Positions 35,660-44,968 of a stretch of DNA of 64,000 nt are shown here, piece by piece. The notes under the pieces were generated by a model, which saw only the letters and a program-made list of their open reading frames with translations, did not search any database and was not told the origin of the DNA. Position numbers and translations under genes: made by a program. Source of the stretch: an uncultured Neokomagataea sp. GTDB lineage: Bacteria; Pseudomonadota; Alphaproteobacteria; Acetobacterales; Acetobacteraceae. The stretch's first letter is position 1. Each line of letters begins with the position of its first letter. The stretch covers positions 204,231-268,230 of the forward strand of contig NZ_CAMKWA010000002.1 in NCBI RefSeq assembly GCF_946476835.1, written 5' to 3'.

Positions 35660-36802
35660 TCAGTCGTCGTTCAGAAGAATGGCACCGCTGCTTACAATAT
35701 GTTCGCCAGCAGAGAGACCAGAAAGAACCCGCACGTTATCGCCCTCATCATAAGCGATATCCAAATAGCGACGGCGGAACGTGTCAGGGGCCGTTTCCAC
35801 GAAAACAGACACCTGATCATTATTCATCAGCAATGCTGTTTTCGGAACCATCAACGCCCCGGCTTCTTGCACAGCAATCTGCGCATTCGCAAACATACCC
35901 GGACGCAACAGACCATCTGCATTGGCGCACGCAACATAAAGGTTCAAACGCCGAGTATCTGGCATCAGCGCCGGATCACGCGTCAGCACTTCACCATCAC
36001 AGTGGCGCCCTGGTAGGGCTGGGAAATCTGCGGCCACATGCACACCGGCCGTTAATGCGTTCAAATGATCTTCCGGCGCGGATGCCGCAACCCACACTGT
36101 GGACAAATCGACCAACGTCATCTGCACAGCGGTCGCATCCGTCACGTTTTGACCTGGTGCCATTTTAGTCGATGCAACAAAGCCATCAACCGGGGCAACC
36201 AGTGCCATCAGACCTTTAGCCGCATAATCCGGGCGGCTCGTCATTGTCTGTAAACGCTGCGAAGCACGCTCAGCTTCCGCTTCCGCCTGCTCCAAATCAT
36301 TACGTGCAGACTGCAGATCCTTCACAGCATTACCGCCAACGGCTTGCACACCACGTGCACGGTCATAAGCACGGCGGGTAAAATCCAAAGCCGCTTTAGC
36401 ACGACGATCATCGGCCCATGCTTGCGCAAGGTCACCGGCGGCAATCGTTGCCAAAACTTGGCCACGCGTCACATGCTGCCCCAACTGCACCTGCACCTGC
36501 GTAATCAGGCCAGTTGCAGGGGAAAGAACATTCACCTGCCGATCAGGGGGCGCCATAACTTGGCCAGGCACAACCAAATGAGACGTACCATCAGCCCGCG
36601 CCACTGGCGTCACCATCAAGCGTTTCCGCAGGGGACTTTGTGAACGCACCACGAGAGCACCATGGTCAACCGTAAACATAGCCGGTTCCATATCCGTCTT
36701 ATAACTCGGCGATACCGAGCGATGACCGATGAAATAACCAACAATCAAGATAGCCAGACACAGAAGGACCTTCGCCAACGTGCCGACGCGTGAACCGCGC
36801 AT
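35660..36802 (-). CDS. RND efflux periplasmic adaptor, CusB/CzcB type
   Basis: 380 residues from ATG 36802; the frame continues to 36871 without a ribosome site. A single N-terminal membrane helix (LLCLAILIVGYFIG) is followed by the lipoyl-like halves (VLSPATGLITQVQVQLGQHVTRGQVL and APVDGFVASTKMAPGQNV) around an alpha-helical hairpin, then beta-barrel domains. It bridges the RND pump and the outer-membrane channel. It leads the operon, 18 nt before the pump gene. No Cys- or His-rich metal-binding extension is visible. Confidence 0.88.
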   Translation of the reverse strand: MRGSRVGTLAKVLLCLAILIVGYFIGHRSVSPSYKTDMEPAMFTVDHGALVVRSQSPLRKRLMVTPVARADGTSHLVVPGQVMAPPDRQVNVLSPATGLITQVQVQLGQHVTRGQVLATIAAGDLAQAWADDRRAKAALDFTRRAYDRARGVQAVGGNAVKDLQSARNDLEQAEAEAERASQRLQTMTSRPDYAAKGLMALVAPVDGFVASTKMAPGQNVTDATAVQMTLVDLSTVWVAASAPEDHLNALTAGVHVAADFPALPGRHCDGEVLTRDPALMPDTRRLNLYVACANADGLLRPGMFANAQIAVQEAGALMVPKTALLMNNDQVSVFVETAPDTFRRRYLDIAYDEGDNVRVLSGLSAGEHIVSSGAILLNDD

Positions 36803-37015
36803 ATTTACAGATAACCCCCGCTCATAGTGTGAGCCCGCATCGGATAACACGGCCCCTAAATGTCGGTGCAAAACACCTCAGGCACATCGTACCGTCAATT
36901 CGGACAAACCCGTTGAGCCGCCCATGTCATATATTGGTGACTGGCGCATATGGGGACAGCTTGGCAAGACCTTGATGTTACATGTTGCAAAAAATTCATC
37001 TGCCAGACACGCTAT
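36803..37015. other. Intergenic region upstream of the RND efflux operon
   Basis: No gene seen. Should contain the efflux operon promoter. I do not see a clear MerR- or CopY-type operator, and no two-component or MerR regulator gene lies next to the operon. Confidence 0.4.
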
Positions 37016-37050
37016 GAAAAAAGCCTTCCCCGCACCTGCAAGGAAGGCCT
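37016..37050 (-). terminator. Terminator of ompW
   Basis: On the minus strand GCCTTCC/GGAAGGC (37023-37029 with 37042-37048) is followed by a run of six T, about 30 nt after the stop. Confidence 0.85.
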
Positions 37051-37076
37051 TTCTTTACAAACTGTAACCGACGAAA

Positions 37077-37841
37077 TTAAAAACGGTACTCAATACCCGC
37101 CGCAACCGTGGTCGGATTTAAACTGTCACGCGCATGAATAAAGGGGCCAGCACCACCTCCGCGCTCATTAATATATGCTGGCACACTCAGGAACATTTGC
37201 TTCGCGTCCACATTCACGAACCAGTTCCCCGCAACTTGATAATCGAAACCAATATTCGCGGCTGGACCAACCGTAGTCCGCAGATCGAGCTTCTGCACCG
37301 CCCCCCCAGCAGGATTGATATTATAGAAAAAAGCCAATGTCATACCCGCCCCAATATACGGATTAAAGCGGTGATGTGGGCGGAAGTGCCATGCGGCCGT
37401 AATTGTTGGAGGTAAAACCCACGTGCTGCCCAGATCGACTTTGCCAAGCGCAGAATTCTGAACAGCCAATTCATGACGCGTACTCGCCGCAATTAAATCA
37501 ACCGAAATATGATCCGTCAGAAAATACTCAAACGTCAGTTCCGGCATCACCTGATTCGTCGCAGAGACGTGCCCACCAATAACGCCAACGCGTGAATAGG
37601 TATTTTCTGGCAAAACACCCAATGCTGAGACACGCACTAAAAAATCGCCCTTACCAAGGCCCTGCTTGGTGTTCGCGCAGGTTTCAAAAAGACCGCACTT
37701 TTCCTGCACTTTCGGCGCATTCAACGTCACCATAGGCGCCGTCGTATAAGCCGTTGATTGTGCTGACGCTACAACCGGCGCCACAGCCATTAATGCTGTA
37801 GAAACACCCAAGATACGCATAAACATTGACGAGATTTTCAT
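37077..37841 (-). CDS. ompW: OmpW-family outer membrane beta-barrel
   Basis: 254 residues. A signal peptide ends near VVASAQS; the mature part forms an eight-stranded barrel with the family sequence PELTFEYFLTDHISVDLIAA, LPPTITAAWHF, NPYIGAGMTLAFFYN and the terminal AAGIEYRF with C-terminal Phe. It probably admits small hydrophobic molecules through the outer membrane. ATG 37841 is preferred over 37850, whose ribosome site is too close. The divergent neighbour is an FNR-type regulator and a near-consensus FNR box lies between them, in line with oxygen control of ompW known from enteric bacteria. Confidence 0.9.
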   Translation of the reverse strand: MKISSMFMRILGVSTALMAVAPVVASAQSTAYTTAPMVTLNAPKVQEKCGLFETCANTKQGLGKGDFLVRVSALGVLPENTYSRVGVIGGHVSATNQVMPELTFEYFLTDHISVDLIAASTRHELAVQNSALGKVDLGSTWVLPPTITAAWHFRPHHRFNPYIGAGMTLAFFYNINPAGGAVQKLDLRTTVGPAANIGFDYQVAGNWFVNVDAKQMFLSVPAYINERGGGAGPFIHARDSLNPTTVAAGIEYRF

Positions 37842-37901
37842 GAGACACATTCCAATAACTCTTTGATGCGCTCACAAAACTCCTCTCCACATCACCAGAC
37901 C

Positions 37902-37915
37902 TTGACCTAGATCAA
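37902..37915. promoter_or_regulatory. FNR-type binding site between ompW and fnr
   Basis: TTGACCTAGATCAA differs from the FNR consensus TTGAT-N4-ATCAA at one base. Its centre lies 67 nt from the ompW start and 73 nt from the fnr start, so it could serve both divergent promoters. Binding is predicted, not shown. Confidence 0.7.
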
Positions 37916-37981
37916 GTCCAATAAGTTTTGTAGACATACCTCATAGGCCTCTGAACAACAGATGCTCGGATAACACGTATT

Positions 37982-38797
37982 ATGGCTTTGCTGTGCACCT
38001 TCCCCACAAATGCCAAAAGCATATCCGCAGGGGCCCATTGCGCTACAGAAGGATTTTGCGCGCCCATGCCCATGCCCTCCGGCCACGAAGAACCCGCAGA
38101 CCGCTGCATTCATTGCGCAGGCCGACAGTTCAGTATTTGTGACGCCATTGACGAAGCCGATCTCGGCATTCTCTCTCGCGAATCTTCCAAAATGACCGTC
38201 CCAACCGGGCGCGGCTTCATTGAAGAAGGCGAGGAAGCTCGTGATTTCTTTGTCGTAACTGACGGTACAATTCGGTTATTTACCTTACTCCCCGATGGAC
38301 GACGTCAGGTCACCGGCTTTGCTGAACGCGGCTCCTTCCTCGGCCTCGCGGCTGAAGATCGATATGCCTTTGGCGCAGAAGCCCTCACTCCCACGCATCT
38401 CTGCCGCTTTCCCCATGTCGCGATGGAACGCCTCACAGAGCGTTTTCCCCACTTGGAAAACCGCCTCCGCCGTGAAGCCTCCCGGGAACTCGCCCGCAGC
38501 CAAGCACGCATGACGCTCCTAGGCCGTAAGAGCGCACAAGAGCGCCTCGCCAGTTTTATTATTGAGCGCATTGGCTGCCACCACCGTGTTACCGGGTCCG
38601 ACAACACTACAGACCTCTCGCTGACGCTCCCTATGCCGCGCAGCGATATTGCCGATTACCTCGGCCTGACCATTGAAACCGTCAGTCGTGCCTTTAGCCT
38701 GTTCAAGCGCGAAGGTCTGATCAACATTCACGGCATCACACATATTGACGTTCTACGTCCTGAGCGCCTCCTACGCATTGCAGAAGGCAGCGTCTAA
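37982..38797 (+). CDS. fnr: FNR-type oxygen-sensing transcriptional regulator
   Basis: 271 residues of the Crp/Fnr family. Three N-terminal Cys (CIHCAGRQFSIC) plus a fourth in the cyclic-nucleotide-like domain (HLCRFP) match the ligand set of the [4Fe-4S] cluster of FNR. The C-terminal helix-turn-helix SDIADYLGLTIETVSRAF contains the ETVSR contact sequence that reads TTGAT. The chosen start gives an N-terminal extension with three more Cys; ATG 38066 would give 243 residues, closer to usual FNR length. Divergent from ompW with a shared FNR box, so autoregulation is likely. Confidence 0.9.
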   Translation: MALLCTFPTNAKSISAGAHCATEGFCAPMPMPSGHEEPADRCIHCAGRQFSICDAIDEADLGILSRESSKMTVPTGRGFIEEGEEARDFFVVTDGTIRLFTLLPDGRRQVTGFAERGSFLGLAAEDRYAFGAEALTPTHLCRFPHVAMERLTERFPHLENRLRREASRELARSQARMTLLGRKSAQERLASFIIERIGCHHRVTGSDNTTDLSLTLPMPRSDIADYLGLTIETVSRAFSLFKREGLINIHGITHIDVLRPERLLRIAEGSV

Positions 38798-38806
38798 AAC
38801 CTACCA

Positions 38807-38831
38807 ATAAAAAGGGAGGCCAAAGCCTCCC
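38807..38831. terminator. Terminator between fnr and the TonB-dependent receptor gene
   Basis: GGGAGGC (38814-38820), CAAA, GCCTCCC (38825-38831). On the minus strand a TTTTTATT tail follows, so it is strongest for the receptor gene. Confidence 0.85.
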
Positions 38832-38861
38832 TTCCATAATCATTGGCATAAGCAATGACGC

Positions 38862-41800
38862 TTAGAAATGCGCGCCAATATTCAACTGGAACGAACGCCC
38901 AATAATCGCATCATAGTAACGCGTCATGCTCACCGTGCCCGGGTATTTTGGCAAAGCACCGGTGATGTTGTTGATCATGAAGTTCGCATCGAAATTCTTC
39001 GTGATCTGGTAGCCGAAAGTCGTATTGAAATACGCAAAATCCGGCCGCTTATTGTGCTCATACGTCGTACTGGCAACCTGCACCGCATATTGTGACGCGC
39101 CATAATAAATCGTCTGCCACTGCATAAAGAATGGGCCGCGATAATAATTCAAGTTGAGCGTCGCCAAATCTTTTGGGCTCGATGTCGTACCAACACCTTG
39201 ATACGTTGAACCCAGATAGGTCGTGTTGTTCTTGATGTAGTGCGTATAATCACCTGTCAATTCAACATCGCCAAACGATTCACTCAAACCAACACGCGTA
39301 AGCGGAAGATAGTAGCTCAAATGCGCCTGCATCGCTTGAAGGTGCTGGTTGGCAATATTGAAATACCCTTCAGTGAAGTTCGTAACCTGATGGTTCGAAT
39401 CTCGGGTAAAGGTATTGCAATACGCATTTGGAAATGAACTCGAATCATAACAAGCATTCATCAGATCACCAACACTCAAAGAGGTAATCTCATTATTGAC
39501 CTTAATATCAACAAAAGATGCTGTCATATCAAAGCCACGCATGAAATGCGGATGAATATCTAAAGTACCTGTATAACTTTTTGACGTTTCATTCTGAAGA
39601 TGTTGATTACCACCCGACTTACCCGGAATAGTATAGTAGTTGATATTGGATGAGAAACCACCAGCAGGCACGCCTTGGCTTTTGCAATTTGCTGCACGAA
39701 TTGCTGGGTTTGGGCCACTATTGATATATTCAATCGAACACGGATCTGACGCCGTTTCATACGACGTGCTTTGCGGAGAGAACAATTCCGTTACTGACGG
39801 GTTACGCACAGATTGGCTGTAGTTTCCTGAGAAACCGAAATCACGTGTCGGCCACCATGCACCACCGAACATATACGTCCAGTAATTACCGGTCATGCTG
39901 TTATTCGTAAAACGACCATTTGTCGTAGCTGAAAGGTTATAAATACCCGGAACATGCATATTGGGTGACACCAATGGCACATCCAACTCACCAAACGCTT
40001 CATGCGTATGATAAGCACCAGCCGTGGGCGGCAATGCTGTTGCATTACCATATTGCTTATACGTTCCGTCAGCCTGCTTTTCACCAGCGAAGAACGCACC
40101 TGGGTTAAAGTCATAGCCCTCGCGGCGATGCTCATACCCAAGATCCCACGCAACATCACCAGCAGGGAGACGCACAATCGTGCTATGAATTTCGGCTTGA
40201 AGATCACGCTGCACGTTATGATTCTTGGAATGTGCATCCGAAATCACATAGTCACGTGCTGCTGGCGTCAGCTGATTGAAACCAAACGGATTCAACGGTG
40301 CACAGGTGGAACTACGCGTCACAGCCGTCGAGTTCGTGTACGGTGCGCAAACAATATTTCCAGAAGCATCTGTCGTCGCATTCAACGCATTCGTCAGGTT
40401 TTGCGTAACGATGGAAGGCTGTACCGTATCGTTGATGTACTTGCTGTACTCACCCTTTACAGACCAGCCAAAATTACGCCCAAGCGCATTGAAATCACCA
40501 TTCAGTCCACCTTGGAAGCGGAACATCGTCAAGTTTGTCTGGTACAAACCCGCATCCAAATCTTGATTCAAACGCGCCAGGTAGAATGTATCGGTCGGCA
40601 AGCCAGCTTTACCAAGCGCATTCTTAATCGTAGTGCGTTCCGCAGATGTCAGGAACGGGTTATTCGTGCTCAACTGATACGCACCATTCACAACGCCGTC
40701 TTGCTGATAGCTCTGCAAGCTCAATGGATCTGCAAATTGCGGCGTATTCCACGTCCCCTGCCCAACAAGCTGGGACGCACTGCCTTGCGCGTACCAACCC
40801 TGCCATGTCGCATGCAGATGATCAGTAATATCGTAATGCCCAAGCGTCGTTAGGTTCAACTTGCTTGAAGGTGCATAAAGCTGACTGTAATTTTGCAGTG
40901 CTAAGCCATTACCTCCACTACCACGCAAGCCATCACGGAGCACAGAATTCGCGGTAAGAGGCACCAAAGATTTACCGTCAGCACTAAACATTAATGCCTG
41001 ACCGGCAGCATTCCCCACACCGTAGGGGCTCGCCAAACCACGACGCACTGGCAGTGAACCATCCGGCGCCTGAAGCATCGGCATACCCGTCACGGAATTC
41101 TGTAAGAAACGTACTTGTGGAGTCAAAACACGTGCATAGGGTGTCGTGACACCATAAGCGGGACGCGCATAAGTCGTTGCCTGCGAGCCCGTCAAATACG
41201 GGCGGTCATTCGCGAGCATACCGCCTGCACCACGGTACTCTAAGTCAAAGACCACGCCGCCTTTATCATGATCAAAAGACGTACCGGCTTTGAATGTGAT
41301 TTTTTCTTGTGGCGCATCCAACTTCTGGGACCAATTTCCCTGCGCTGTCAGGTCAACACCCTTAAAATGATCATCCAACTCGTAGTTGATCACGCCTGCA
41401 ACAGCATCCGCACCATACGCGGCACCTGCGCCGCCCAACTTGGTTTCAATGCGCTTCACCAAAGATGTCGGGATTGTTGCTACATCAACCTGTGAACCGG
41501 ACCCACCGCCATACAGAGAGGCCGTTTCACCACCGACCATCCGCATGCCATTAATCAAAGTCAGCGTACGCTGAGACCCCAATCCCAACAGCGAAGAGAA
41601 GCTTTGCCCTGCCCCGAAAGAGTTTTGCCCACCGATTGGGGACGCATCACCCAAAGAAAACGCGGTGTTCTCACGTAACATGGCAAGAGACAAATCCGTA
41701 TAGCCACGTGCCCGCAATTGCGCACCGTCAACCGTCGTACCAGCCATAACGTTATTTAAGCGGCTCTTGGCCAAACGTGTGCCGGTAACACTCACAAATT

Positions 41801-42149
41801 CTTGTGACTGTGCCGGTGCAATCACAGCAGCTTGGGCAGCAGGCGCAACCGCTGCGACGCCACGCGGCGCTACATGCGACACTGCGCGTGGCTGTGTCGT
41901 TGCAACAGGTGTCGTGGTTGAAGCCTGCTTTTGTTGATGAGCAACATGCACAGCCTTACGCAACACTTTATGATGCGCTTTGGCTGCATTTACTACTGCC
42001 GGAGCAGATTGAGCCTGCGCTTCACAAGCCACAAAACTTGCTGAGGAAATTCCAGCAAAAAGCAATACTTTCAAAAGAGAGCGCGACACCATCAACGGTC
42101 GCAACGTTGTTCCAGCACCTACCGAACACGATACTCTTTCCACAGACAT
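38862..42149 (-). CDS. TonB-dependent outer-membrane receptor
   Basis: 1095 residues. After a signal region and an unusually long Ala/Gln/Val-rich stretch (residues about 45-115, with HKVLRKAVHVAHQQKQ) comes a plug domain (EFVSVTGTRL, LINGMRM, GAGAAYGADAVAGVINYEL) and a large beta-barrel ending in LNIGAHF. It imports a large ligand, such as a siderophore or carbohydrate, using TonB energy. The ligand cannot be told. It has no transport partner nearby. Start is uncertain: the first ATG has its ribosome site very close, and ATG 42092 is an alternative. An inverted repeat lies about 80 bp upstream. Confidence 0.9.
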   Translation of the reverse strand: MSVERVSCSVGAGTTLRPLMVSRSLLKVLLFAGISSASFVACEAQAQSAPAVVNAAKAHHKVLRKAVHVAHQQKQASTTTPVATTQPRAVSHVAPRGVAAVAPAAQAAVIAPAQSQEFVSVTGTRLAKSRLNNVMAGTTVDGAQLRARGYTDLSLAMLRENTAFSLGDASPIGGQNSFGAGQSFSSLLGLGSQRTLTLINGMRMVGGETASLYGGGSGSQVDVATIPTSLVKRIETKLGGAGAAYGADAVAGVINYELDDHFKGVDLTAQGNWSQKLDAPQEKITFKAGTSFDHDKGGVVFDLEYRGAGGMLANDRPYLTGSQATTYARPAYGVTTPYARVLTPQVRFLQNSVTGMPMLQAPDGSLPVRRGLASPYGVGNAAGQALMFSADGKSLVPLTANSVLRDGLRGSGGNGLALQNYSQLYAPSSKLNLTTLGHYDITDHLHATWQGWYAQGSASQLVGQGTWNTPQFADPLSLQSYQQDGVVNGAYQLSTNNPFLTSAERTTIKNALGKAGLPTDTFYLARLNQDLDAGLYQTNLTMFRFQGGLNGDFNALGRNFGWSVKGEYSKYINDTVQPSIVTQNLTNALNATTDASGNIVCAPYTNSTAVTRSSTCAPLNPFGFNQLTPAARDYVISDAHSKNHNVQRDLQAEIHSTIVRLPAGDVAWDLGYEHRREGYDFNPGAFFAGEKQADGTYKQYGNATALPPTAGAYHTHEAFGELDVPLVSPNMHVPGIYNLSATTNGRFTNNSMTGNYWTYMFGGAWWPTRDFGFSGNYSQSVRNPSVTELFSPQSTSYETASDPCSIEYINSGPNPAIRAANCKSQGVPAGGFSSNINYYTIPGKSGGNQHLQNETSKSYTGTLDIHPHFMRGFDMTASFVDIKVNNEITSLSVGDLMNACYDSSSFPNAYCNTFTRDSNHQVTNFTEGYFNIANQHLQAMQAHLSYYLPLTRVGLSESFGDVELTGDYTHYIKNNTTYLGSTYQGVGTTSSPKDLATLNLNYYRGPFFMQWQTIYYGASQYAVQVASTTYEHNKRPDFAYFNTTFGYQITKNFDANFMINNITGALPKYPGTVSMTRYYDAIIGRSFQLNIGAHF

Positions 42150-42227
42150 TCCTCACTTTGTAACCAAGATTTAAAATCCGATTCAAAAAGTGAGGATTTT
42201 TATGTCGATTTGGCAATGTAAATTACA

Positions 42228-42258
42228 ACACATTATGAAACTGTATTTTATAATGTGT
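42228..42258. promoter_or_regulatory. Inverted repeat between hpnN and the TonB-dependent receptor gene
   Basis: ACACATTATGAAA (42228-42240) and TTTTATAATGTGT (42246-42258) pair over 13 bp with one mismatch and a 5-nt loop. It is 79 nt before the receptor start and 37 nt after the hpnN stop. It could be an operator of the receptor or a weak terminator of hpnN; it does not closely match a Fur box. Confidence 0.4.
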
Positions 42259-42295
42259 CTTAATTATCACATTCAGTTTAGTCTATGATATTGCT

Positions 42296-44881
42296 TCACA
42301 CAGAATCTTCTGACCGTTTGGGCAGCAAGGCTGGCACCAGCACCAGCGTACACGCCAAAGTGCACCCCAGAGACATCAGCAATAATCGCCCCATGCTCGC
42401 AGTGCCCGGATGGGCCGATGCTGCCAAAGACCCAAAGGCCGTGGCCGTTGTCAGTGCAGAAAACAAAACTGCACGTGCTGTTGGCGAGGATAAAGGCCGC
42501 TTCAGACCCTGCCGCCAGTTCATCACAAAATAAATATTGAACGACACCCCCACACCCAACAACAAAGGCAAAGCGATGATATTCGCATAGTTCAATGTCT
42601 CAGGCACGGTAACGATCATAATCACCGTCAATAGGGCAGACATCAGCAACGGTGCCATCACAAGTGCCGTATCCACAATGCGCCGCAACACCACCAGCAA
42701 AATTGCCGCGATCATCACCAAAGCCGAGATTGCTGCCACGATAAAAGCCGTCACAATCGTTTGTGCGCTGCCCATAATGGCAATAGCTGGCCCTGCCAAA
42801 TTTGGCGTGATAGTTTCCAGTTGCGCCACGAAACGATGGAGCACTGGCGTTTCAGACATATGCCCATTAGGATGAATGGTCAGACGGGTACGGCCATCTG
42901 GCAGTGTATAATCACGCCGAATATCTGCCGGGATTGATGCCAGCGTCACAACAGAAGGACGCAAAACAGTCTTCAGTGTATCCAACTGATCCGGCAGAAA
43001 ACGCGTCAGCGCGTGACTCGTCCGCAGCACCACATCATCCGGAGCTTTCGCCAACACTTGCAAAGCTTGGCGAATACGCTCCAAAGGCGGAGACAGCTTT
43101 TCTTTCACAGCATCCAACTGCGCTGCCGCTTTCGCTGCGGCATCACGTAGCGCTGCAGCATCCGGTGCGGGCGCAGGCGTGACTTCTAAAGTGGGCAATA
43201 AGATCGAAGCTGTATCCTCAATCATCGCGCGCTTTGTATCCTGACCTTCCGGCACCAAAGACCCAAGCCACAATACATCATGCACACTCGGCAACTTTGA
43301 AAATGCCTCAGCCATATGGGCTGCTTGCGTCATATTGGGGGCCAGTGCCTGCGCACTATAAGGCGTCGTCAGTGGATTGGCTTCCAAGACATGAAGCGCG
43401 CGCATCCCTTCCGTATTCGGGTTTTTGGTATGCAACGGGTCCGCGTCGAACTTAAGCAACGGCATCAGCGCCACGCCCACAATGCCCAAAAGCCCAAACA
43501 CCCGCATCACGCGCACACGCTTATGGCGCAAAAACGCATCGGCTGAGCGCAGCGATACAATGCCGGGCTCCCCTGCCCCCAAACGCGCACGAAATAAACT
43601 TAACAAAGCAGGTAGCAACGTCATGGTACACACAAAGGCTATAATCATGCCAATCCCGGCAATGAGCCCTAATTGCGCCACACCAATAAAATGCGTTGGG
43701 GTAAATGCTAAGAAACCCGCAGCCGTAGCCAGAGCCGCCACAAGAATTTGAGCGCCACTTTCACGCCCAGTCAGCGTGATGGCGTCTAATAATGGCAAAG
43801 CATTCCCGACAGCATCACGCTGCCCGCGCAAACGCACACTGTATTGGATCGCAAAATCTACAGCGATTCCAACGAACAGCACCGCAAACGCAACGGAAAT
43901 CATGTTCAACTCACCAACCGCCAGAGCCGCAAGCCCCGTCGTCATCAGCAAGCCCGTAATCAACGTCAACAAAATCGCCGCAATATATCGAGGAGAACGC
44001 ACGGCCAGAACCAGCCATAAAGCGACCAAAACCAGCGAAATGACCAGTCCAGTGATCATGCCATGCGCGACTGTCGAGAACTCCTCATCACCCAGCTTCA
44101 CTTCCCCTGTAATCAAACCGCTGACCTGCCCCGCCTTCACCAAAGACAAACTATCAATGGCCTGACGCATCGCCTGCGTAGCGGCAGCTCCGGGTTCAAA
44201 ATCATTATAATCCAACACAGGTTGAGTGACGACGAACTCATGCCCCGTCCCCATGCTGGAAAGCTGCCCCAACAAAAGGTTTTGCCATGACAAATCAGCC
44301 GGATGCCCCTGCGAACCTTGCTCCAAGGCGATCGCAAAACCATTCAACGCTCCATTAAACCCAGCTGGAACACCCTGCCCGGAACGCAACCCTTCCCCCA
44401 CCAAGCCAAGCGCACCAAACAGGCCACGTGCCGACGGGTCCGCTGCGAGCGTCCCTAAAAAAGGCTGTGCTGAAACAATAGAGTCCAGCAAAGGCTCCAA
44501 ATCTTTCTGATCAAAAAACAACAAACCATTCTGACGATAAAACGCATTGTCGTCCGGCAATGTCACCGTACGAAAATGGACATGGTCTTTGCTCAGAATC
44601 TGCCCCAACTGGCGCGCCGCTTCACGCCCCGCTTCAGGCGTACGACTATCTAAAATCGCCACAAGCTGATCCGCATCTTGCGGGAACAGACGATCCATCT
44701 CTGTCACACGCTGCTTCCATGGCAGCGAGTCCGCAAACATTTTCCCCGTATCCGTCGTCACACTCAAACGCAGAGCACTCAGCCCAACACTGCCAGCAAT
44801 CAGCAGTACGAACAGAGCAACGACCTTTACGGCATGGCGGGCGCAGGCAGCGTTAAGCCGCCCAATCAGATCGGAAAACAT
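42296..44881 (-). CDS. hpnN: HpnN hopanoid transporter, RND superfamily
   Basis: 861 residues from ATG 44881, chosen because the longer frame covers the divergent gene's start region. Two sets of transmembrane helices flank large periplasmic loops, as in MmpL-like RND proteins, with sequence typical of HpnN (TTDTGKMFADSLPWKQRV near the start). In Alphaproteobacteria HpnN moves hopanoids to the outer membrane. Hopanoids are abundant in acetic acid bacteria. The synthesis genes hpnC-hpnH and shc are not in the window, so this gene stands apart. Confidence 0.9.
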   Translation of the reverse strand: MFSDLIGRLNAACARHAVKVVALFVLLIAGSVGLSALRLSVTTDTGKMFADSLPWKQRVTEMDRLFPQDADQLVAILDSRTPEAGREAARQLGQILSKDHVHFRTVTLPDDNAFYRQNGLLFFDQKDLEPLLDSIVSAQPFLGTLAADPSARGLFGALGLVGEGLRSGQGVPAGFNGALNGFAIALEQGSQGHPADLSWQNLLLGQLSSMGTGHEFVVTQPVLDYNDFEPGAAATQAMRQAIDSLSLVKAGQVSGLITGEVKLGDEEFSTVAHGMITGLVISLVLVALWLVLAVRSPRYIAAILLTLITGLLMTTGLAALAVGELNMISVAFAVLFVGIAVDFAIQYSVRLRGQRDAVGNALPLLDAITLTGRESGAQILVAALATAAGFLAFTPTHFIGVAQLGLIAGIGMIIAFVCTMTLLPALLSLFRARLGAGEPGIVSLRSADAFLRHKRVRVMRVFGLLGIVGVALMPLLKFDADPLHTKNPNTEGMRALHVLEANPLTTPYSAQALAPNMTQAAHMAEAFSKLPSVHDVLWLGSLVPEGQDTKRAMIEDTASILLPTLEVTPAPAPDAAALRDAAAKAAAQLDAVKEKLSPPLERIRQALQVLAKAPDDVVLRTSHALTRFLPDQLDTLKTVLRPSVVTLASIPADIRRDYTLPDGRTRLTIHPNGHMSETPVLHRFVAQLETITPNLAGPAIAIMGSAQTIVTAFIVAAISALVMIAAILLVVLRRIVDTALVMAPLLMSALLTVIMIVTVPETLNYANIIALPLLLGVGVSFNIYFVMNWRQGLKRPLSSPTARAVLFSALTTATAFGSLAASAHPGTASMGRLLLMSLGCTLACTLVLVPALLPKRSEDSV

Positions 44882-44968
44882 GCCCACTATATAGCAGATT
44901 TCTACCAATCCCCCTACCCCCCGTTCCCGGCACCTGACATCACGGCACAGATCAGGCACAATCCCCCC

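Noticed and set aside
42228..42258. Fur box for the TonB-dependent receptor
   Set aside because: The repeat lacks the GATAAT-type hexamer array expected for Fur; the dyad is ACACATTAT-based.
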